IMG/VR virus record: IMGVR_UViG_3300037104_000963
Location: 1 to 26,451 of that record
From: a virus
Direction: 5' to 3' (one strand)
Length of the DNA: 26,451 bases
Part shown: one piece after another, positions 22,741 through 26,451 of the stretch
Numbering within the stretch: the first letter of the stretch is position 1
Layout: the number at the start of each line of letters is the position of its first letter
Made by a program: the position numbers and the translations under genes
The notes under the pieces: model-generated
The model's input: the letters and a program-made list of their open reading frames with translations, nothing else
What the model was told of the DNA's origin: nothing
Database searches by the model: none

Positions 22741-24207
22741 ATGACCACACCGCTTCTGCCGAACAGCTTCGTCAATTTCAAGGACGGGCAGCTTCCGAAG
22801 GGTCCGTCCGGATCGGGGATTTTCGTCTTCGTCGGCGTGGGCAACGGTGCAGCGACTCCTGGCGTGGTGACTGCAGTCAACTCTCCCAACGATGTCCAGC
22901 GCCTCTTCGGTGTCGGCCCGCTGGCGCAGGACCTGGTCACCTTCTTCCTTTCCGGCGGGAGTTTCTGCTACGCCATCCAGCTCGCCTCGACCACTCCAGG
23001 ATCCGCAGGAGCAGTCACCATCGGAGCCTTCACGGGCCTGACGGTTTCCAGTGCAGCCGGAACTTTGCTGGCGGATTGGGACATCCGGGGGCGCATCGTG
23101 GTCGGTGGCGCCCTGGGGATCGCCCAGGCCATCTACTCGTTCGATGGTGGGAGCACCTGGGGTTCCCCGCAGGTCCTCCAGACCGGCGCGAACAACGTGG
23201 TCGGCTACGGTAACTTCAACCCTGGGATCCAGATCACTCCGACTGCGTTGACCTATGCGGTCGATCCGAATCCGGTGGGCACCGCTTCCAGCCAGGAGTT
23301 CGCCGTCAAGATCACGCCACCGTCTGCGCTGACCTCGGCGTTCACGGCGGCGATGGATACGGCGATCCAGGATCCCTCGCTGTTCTTCAACACCTTCCAC
23401 CTCTCCGATCTTCCCTCGGACGTCCTGCTCACGGCCGCCGCCCTTGCCTCCTACGCCGCGACGCTGGCGGGGAAGCTGGATGATGCCGCGGTGACCTGGT
23501 TCAAGTTCATCTACCTGGTCATGCAGACGCCCGCGCAGACCACGGGCGCGCTGGCCGCCACCTTTATGCGTGCGGTGCGGGCTGCATTCGCCCACAACCG
23601 GATCCAGATCTGTTGCCAGTCGATGGTTGTCAAGTCTCTGGGTGGCCAGTACATCATGCCGGTCTCGGCGGTTGTGGCGGCCCGTCGGTCTCTCCTGGAT
23701 CCCCAGAACGACCTCGGGATCGTCTCGGCGGGCCAGCTTCTGGCGATCGTGTCCTTCCCGCCCACCGGATGGAGCACCTCCGACGTGATCGCGTTGGACC
23801 AGATCCAGAACAACGTGACGGTCCGCCAGATCTTTGGTGCAGCCGGGTTCTTCTTCACGAATGGCTGGATGTCGAATCCCTCGAGCGACTACTCGAAGGA
23901 TGCCTTCCGCCTGATCGCTGACCTGGTGGCGAACGACGTGCGCACCGCGGGCATCGCATTCATCAAGATGGACGTGGACCCTTCGGATCCTGCCGCTTCC
24001 GCCGGCCCTCTGCTCAATGTCTGCGCAGGCCCGTTGGACATCCGCGTCAAGCGGAAGCAGATGTCGAAGTACAGCCTCACGGTTCCATCCGGGCAGGATG
24101 TCCTGACGACCAGCACGCTGATCATCGAGGTCTCGATCAAACCCATGGCGTCCGCGTCGTGGATCCAGTTCAACGTGGGCTTTCAAAGCCCGTTCGCAGG
24201 GAAGTGA
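22741..24207 (+). CDS. Tail sheath protein (DUF2586-like)
   Basis: The ATG at 22741 has AGGGGGAATCC upstream. The 488-residue product looks like a contractile-tail sheath. The N-terminal part is Gly-rich and beta-like (GPSGSGIFVFVGVGNGAA, then SPNDVQRLFGVGPLAQDL, typical of sheath proteins that set a slippage register). The C-terminal third reads SKDAFRLIADLVANDVRTA, then PLDIRVKRKQMSKYSL, and ends in strands (STLIIEVSIKPMASA) that in sheaths knit neighbouring subunits together. Directly downstream is a tube-like gene, the normal order. A DUF2586-type sheath is the closest family I can name. It should form the contractile outer tail layer. Confidence 0.72.
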   Translation: MTTPLLPNSFVNFKDGQLPKGPSGSGIFVFVGVGNGAATPGVVTAVNSPNDVQRLFGVGPLAQDLVTFFLSGGSFCYAIQLASTTPGSAGAVTIGAFTGLTVSSAAGTLLADWDIRGRIVVGGALGIAQAIYSFDGGSTWGSPQVLQTGANNVVGYGNFNPGIQITPTALTYAVDPNPVGTASSQEFAVKITPPSALTSAFTAAMDTAIQDPSLFFNTFHLSDLPSDVLLTAAALASYAATLAGKLDDAAVTWFKFIYLVMQTPAQTTGALAATFMRAVRAAFAHNRIQICCQSMVVKSLGGQYIMPVSAVVAARRSLLDPQNDLGIVSAGQLLAIVSFPPTGWSTSDVIALDQIQNNVTVRQIFGAAGFFFTNGWMSNPSSDYSKDAFRLIADLVANDVRTAGIAFIKMDVDPSDPAASAGPLLNVCAGPLDIRVKRKQMSKYSLTVPSGQDVLTTSTLIIEVSIKPMASASWIQFNVGFQSPFAGK

Positions 24208-24210
24208 CCC

Positions 24211-24678
24211 ATGTCCATCCTTGGCCGCGCCTTCGATTGGGAATCCCTCTCGATCATGATGACCACACCTGTCCCGCTGTCCCTGTCCAACATCAAGTCG
24301 GTGGACTGGTCGGACACGCGTGGCATCACCCCGACCTACGGCGCCGGTGGTGCTCCGCACGGGTACGGCCGCCGGAACTATCGCGCCCAGGGCTCGATGG
24401 AAGTGGCGGACGAGACCTACGCCGCATTGCTCATGGCCGCCGCGGTCGTCGGTGGCATCTACAACCTGATCTTCAGCCTGAACCTCAAGTATGGGAGCAA
24501 TCCCTACTCGACCGGCTACGACAAGATCCATAACACGATCCTGAACCAGTGCATCATGGCGCGCCGTGGCGGTGCTTCCCGCCAGGGCGTCTCGGAGGCG
24601 CGTATCATCCGGCTCGAGTTCGAGATCCTGGGTGGCGTGACCGACTTGGCCCTCTCCGAGCTGGCGGCCGTCCTGTGA
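24211..24678 (+). CDS. Tail tube protein
   Basis: A 155-residue product with AGGGAAG six bases before the ATG, starting three bases after the sheath stop. It has the small beta-barrel pattern expected of a tube protein: SIMMTTPVPLSLSNIKSV, WSDTRGITPTYGAGG, RRNYRAQGSMEVADETY, and an ending strand RIIRLEFEILGGVTDLAL. Order (sheath, tube, chaperones) and size are those of P2-like and Mu-like contractile tails. The stop overlaps the next start (GTGA). Confidence 0.72.
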   Translation: MSILGRAFDWESLSIMMTTPVPLSLSNIKSVDWSDTRGITPTYGAGGAPHGYGRRNYRAQGSMEVADETYAALLMAAAVVGGIYNLIFSLNLKYGSNPYSTGYDKIHNTILNQCIMARRGGASRQGVSEARIIRLEFEILGGVTDLALSELAAVL

Positions 24679-25007
24679 TCTCCGACGAGGTGAAGGCCGC
24701 TTCGGAGCGTCTCACAGGGATGGGCGAGCGGCACGTCGTGGTGGCAACCACGGACAGCGAGCTTCCGTTCGCCATCTTCAGCATCCCGACGCTCGGCCAG
24801 CTTTCCCAGTACGTCGCGCAGGCCGGTGACGCGAACTGCGGCCCGCTTCTGGCGGCCGTGGGGCTTGCACGCATCACCGGGCGATTCCCGGCTGGCGACG
24901 TGATCGAGGGCATGGTCCGGGCGCGGCCCTTCGTGGTGATGCGTGCTGTTCAGGTGCTCCTTCGGGAGCTCGGGCTGTCGGCCCGTGCGGAAAAAAAAAG
25001 TCTCTGA
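24675..25007 (+). CDS. Tail assembly chaperone, short form
   Basis: A GTG start overlaps the tube stop (GTGA). The 110-residue product reads SDEVKAASERLTGMGERHV, then PFAIFSIPTLGQLSQYV and PAGDVIEGMVRARPFVVMR. It ends KKSL just after a run of nine A. Position and the frameshift signal are those of the P2 E / lambda G type chaperone that coats the tape measure during tail assembly. The longer frameshift form is listed separately. Confidence 0.72.
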   Translation: MISDEVKAASERLTGMGERHVVVATTDSELPFAIFSIPTLGQLSQYVAQAGDANCGPLLAAVGLARITGRFPAGDVIEGMVRARPFVVMRAVQVLLRELGLSARAEKKSL

Positions 25008-25174
25008 CGGGACCTGAGCGGCTGGAGGTCTACATCCGCCGCTACCTTGGGGACTCGGTTGCTGACCGCCTGAATTCGTTCCCGGCGGACCAAGTTGATA
25101 CGCTCATGGAGCAGGCGAGCCTTTCCAGAGCCTATCTTCTGGAGGATCTCAGGATGAGTTCACGGAGGGCTTGA
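24675..25174 (+). CDS. Tail assembly chaperone, -1 frameshift product (gpE'/GT-like)
   Basis: Slipping back one base on the A run (after codon AAA at 24996-24998, re-reading 24998) moves translation into an open frame to the TGA at 25172-25174. The fusion is about 166 residues: 108 from the first frame plus 58 such as RLEVYIRRYLGDSVADRLN and QASLSRAYLLEDLRM. The extension has no start of its own near its beginning, and its stop overlaps the next ATG (TGATG). This is the classic two-product chaperone locus of long-tailed phages. Confidence 0.75.
24991..25043 (+). promoter_or_regulatory. Programmed -1 ribosomal frameshift signal
   Basis: Nine A residues (24991-24999) followed by G form the slippery site, read as GAA AAA AAA AGT in the zero frame. 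Downstream, AGCGGC (25017-25022) pairs with GCCGCT (25038-25043), extended by GGA/TCC inside, giving a possible stimulatory hairpin about 16 bases after the slip site. A homopolymer this long stands out in a GC-rich genome. Confidence 0.75.
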
Positions 25175-26004
25175 TGGGCGAGGACTTGGCGATTGGCGAC
25201 ATGGGTGCGGCCGATCCTTTTGGTCTTGCGATCGATGTTCCGGAGCCACAGCTTCAGGGTGCCGACGGCATGGACGCAGGTCTCGCTGGCCCTGGTGGCA
25301 TCGGCGCCTCGCTGGCTGATGTTGGCCTTGCCGCTTCTGCGGCGCCGGTGAACGTGAACGATGGTGTCGCCGCGGCGTTCTCTGGAGACATGGACACCGT
25401 TTCCTTTGCCGGGGATGCCCTCGGCTCCATTCCACAGATCGAGGCTCCTGATGCTCCTGCTGGACCCGAAGCGTTTTCCTCCGAATCGTTCCCTGCTGGT
25501 TCACCATCCGCGTTCGCCTCGTCCGGTGTGGCTTCGCTCTCCGATGCTCCGTCCTCGCAGGAAGGTATTCCTGGGGGCCTGTCTGGGCTTCCTGGAATCG
25601 AGCCTCCCCTTCCGGCTTTTGCGGCGTTTGCTGGGGTAGCGACAGCTCCAGAGGAGTTCCTGGACCTCCAGATGGCCTTGAGCCCGCCACCGCCCTCGCA
25701 GGAGGGTTTCCCGGGGGCGAGCGATGCTCCGATGGCGGCGCCGGCCGATCGTCTCGCCTTGGAGAGTCCTGGAGGCTTTGGTGGGATGTCGATGGCCGCC
25801 ATGGAGTCGATTAGCATGGGAGCCTGGGGCACTCCAGGTGCGGCCTCTGGTGCACCAGGCGCGGCTGGTGGCTCTTCGGGCCCTTCGATCCGGATCGAGA
25901 ACCTTCATCTGCCGGCGACGTCTCCGAACGAGATGCTGGACCAGCTTCTCGCGACGGCACCTGACCTGACGAATGCTGACCTCTCGGGACTTGGGGCTGC
26001 CTGA
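25174..26004 (+). CDS. Ala/Gly/Pro-rich protein in the tape-measure position
   Basis: The ATG at 25174 overlaps the frameshift-product stop (TGATG). The 276-residue product is low in complexity (Ala, Gly, Pro, Ser), for example GIPGGLSGLPGIEPPLP, with two similar PSSQEGIPGG / PPSQEGFPGA segments. The last ~50 residues look ordered: SIRIENLHLPATSPNEML, then DQLLATAPDL, a strand-helix end often seen at the C-terminus of tape-measure proteins. Tape measures normally follow the chaperone pair but are mostly helical and longer. So this is either an unusually short, atypical tape measure or a different tail protein. Confidence 0.6.
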   Translation: MGEDLAIGDMGAADPFGLAIDVPEPQLQGADGMDAGLAGPGGIGASLADVGLAASAAPVNVNDGVAAAFSGDMDTVSFAGDALGSIPQIEAPDAPAGPEAFSSESFPAGSPSAFASSGVASLSDAPSSQEGIPGGLSGLPGIEPPLPAFAAFAGVATAPEEFLDLQMALSPPPPSQEGFPGASDAPMAAPADRLALESPGGFGGMSMAAMESISMGAWGTPGAASGAPGAAGGSSGPSIRIENLHLPATSPNEMLDQLLATAPDLTNADLSGLGAA

Positions 26005-26451
26005 TGCCTCTGATTGACGGAAATCCGAATTCGAATGCGCCGGTCTTTCCGGATCCTTCTCTTGCCGGCTCGCTGGCTGAGAGTTTCGAGACGCTGGCTG
26101 TTGGGTTCGGGAATTCGATCAAGAACGTCGGGGACCAGCTCAACCTCACGAAGCCCGAGGTCGTCAAGCCGGGTGGTACGCCGTGGACGCCCTGGACCCC
26201 GCGGTCGGATCCCGCGATCCTCAAGGTCTATGGCCAGCCGCTTCCCGTGGGCATCGTTCTGACCCACTGCTTCGTGAGGGAGCGCGTCTCCTACCGGCCC
26301 TATCCGCTCTCGGCGGTCAGCTCAGTTCCTTTGGTCGCGACATTTCAGACGTCGCTCAAGCGCGATCCGAAGACCCTCCAGGTCATTGCATCGAATTCAA
26401 CCATCAAGCTCAAGAAGGACAAGTTCGTCAGCGCGAACATGTCCGCTGTTC
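26004..26451 (+). CDS. Tail or baseplate protein, N-terminal part (3' end outside window)
   Basis: The ATG at 26004 overlaps the previous stop (TGATG), and the frame is open to the window end (149 residues seen). It starts with a Pro/Asn/Ser-rich stretch, then AESFETLAVGFGNSIKNVG, GGTPWTPWTPRSDPAI, and a folded-looking part (VYGQPLPVGIVLTHCFVRE, ATFQTSLKRDPKTLQVIA). The position after the tape-measure slot suggests a tail or baseplate role. No family is recognised from the visible part. Confidence 0.6.
   Translation, partial: MPLIDGNPNSNAPVFPDPSLAGSLAESFETLAVGFGNSIKNVGDQLNLTKPEVVKPGGTPWTPWTPRSDPAILKVYGQPLPVGIVLTHCFVRERVSYRPYPLSAVSSVPLVATFQTSLKRDPKTLQVIASNSTIKLKKDKFVSANMSAV

Noticed and set aside
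1-26451. TGA recoding across the phage
   Set aside because: Many genes end with TGA that overlaps the next start, and TGG is used normally for Trp; only one small frame carries an internal TGA.
1-26451. CRISPR array, insertion sequence or transposase
   Set aside because: No spaced direct repeats, terminal inverted repeats or transposase motifs were found; the IstB-like ATPase is better explained as a helicase loader beside a replication gene.

Overview
The window is part of a GC-rich tailed bacteriophage or prophage genome (class Caudoviricetes). A tail-sheath-like protein followed by a tail-tube-like protein points to a contractile tail (myovirus morphology). No integrase, terminase, portal or major capsid gene lies in the window, and nothing identifies the host. 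GC content is roughly in the 60s by eye, with two clear lower-GC islands: the DnaC-like loader gene and an internal segment of the giant gene.

Layout. (1) 1-1835, rightward: the 3' end of a tail-fibre gene, a tiny reading frame broken by an in-frame TGA, an exported/membrane protein, and a strong intrinsic terminator. (2) 1909-15810, leftward: about twenty-two tightly packed genes, most overlapping by 1 or 4 bases (ATGA, GTGA or TGATG). In transcription order this block holds two small hypotheticals, single-strand binding protein, a zinc-ribbon protein, YqaJ-type exonuclease, a Sak4-like RecA-fold ATPase, RusA resolvase, a MazG-like nucleotide pyrophosphohydrolase, a DUF1376 replication protein, a DnaC/IstB-like helicase loader, an SNF2 helicase, a LexA-like winged-helix protein and a truncated C5 cytosine methyltransferase. 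It is a replication and recombination module. (3) 15811-15892: a divergent intergenic region with a 14-bp inverted repeat. (4) 15893-26451, rightward: virion genes, namely a DUF1320-like head-tail connector, a giant 1915-residue protein, a probable tail-completion protein, sheath, tube, a tail-assembly chaperone with a programmed -1 frameshift at a run of nine A, an Ala/Gly/Pro-rich protein in the tape-measure position, and the start of another tail gene.

How the genes fit together. The leftward block can load helicase (DUF1376 plus DnaC-like), protect and recombine single strands (SSB, YqaJ, Sak4-like), resolve junctions (RusA) and remodel forks (SNF2). Clustered TGCAT motifs inside the DUF1376 gene are a candidate replication origin. 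The rightward block builds the neck and tail.

The most interesting item is the giant gene at 16369-22116. It sits among head-tail genes, carries motifs matching the DUF1524/GmrSD-type HNH nuclease (DHVVPL, then N-x2-KGD and PSQW), and contains an in-frame segment of about 1.3 kb with very different base composition. I read it as a candidate virion-delivered, polyvalent-type effector with a recombined module. That role is inference; the motifs and the composition break are visible in the sequence.
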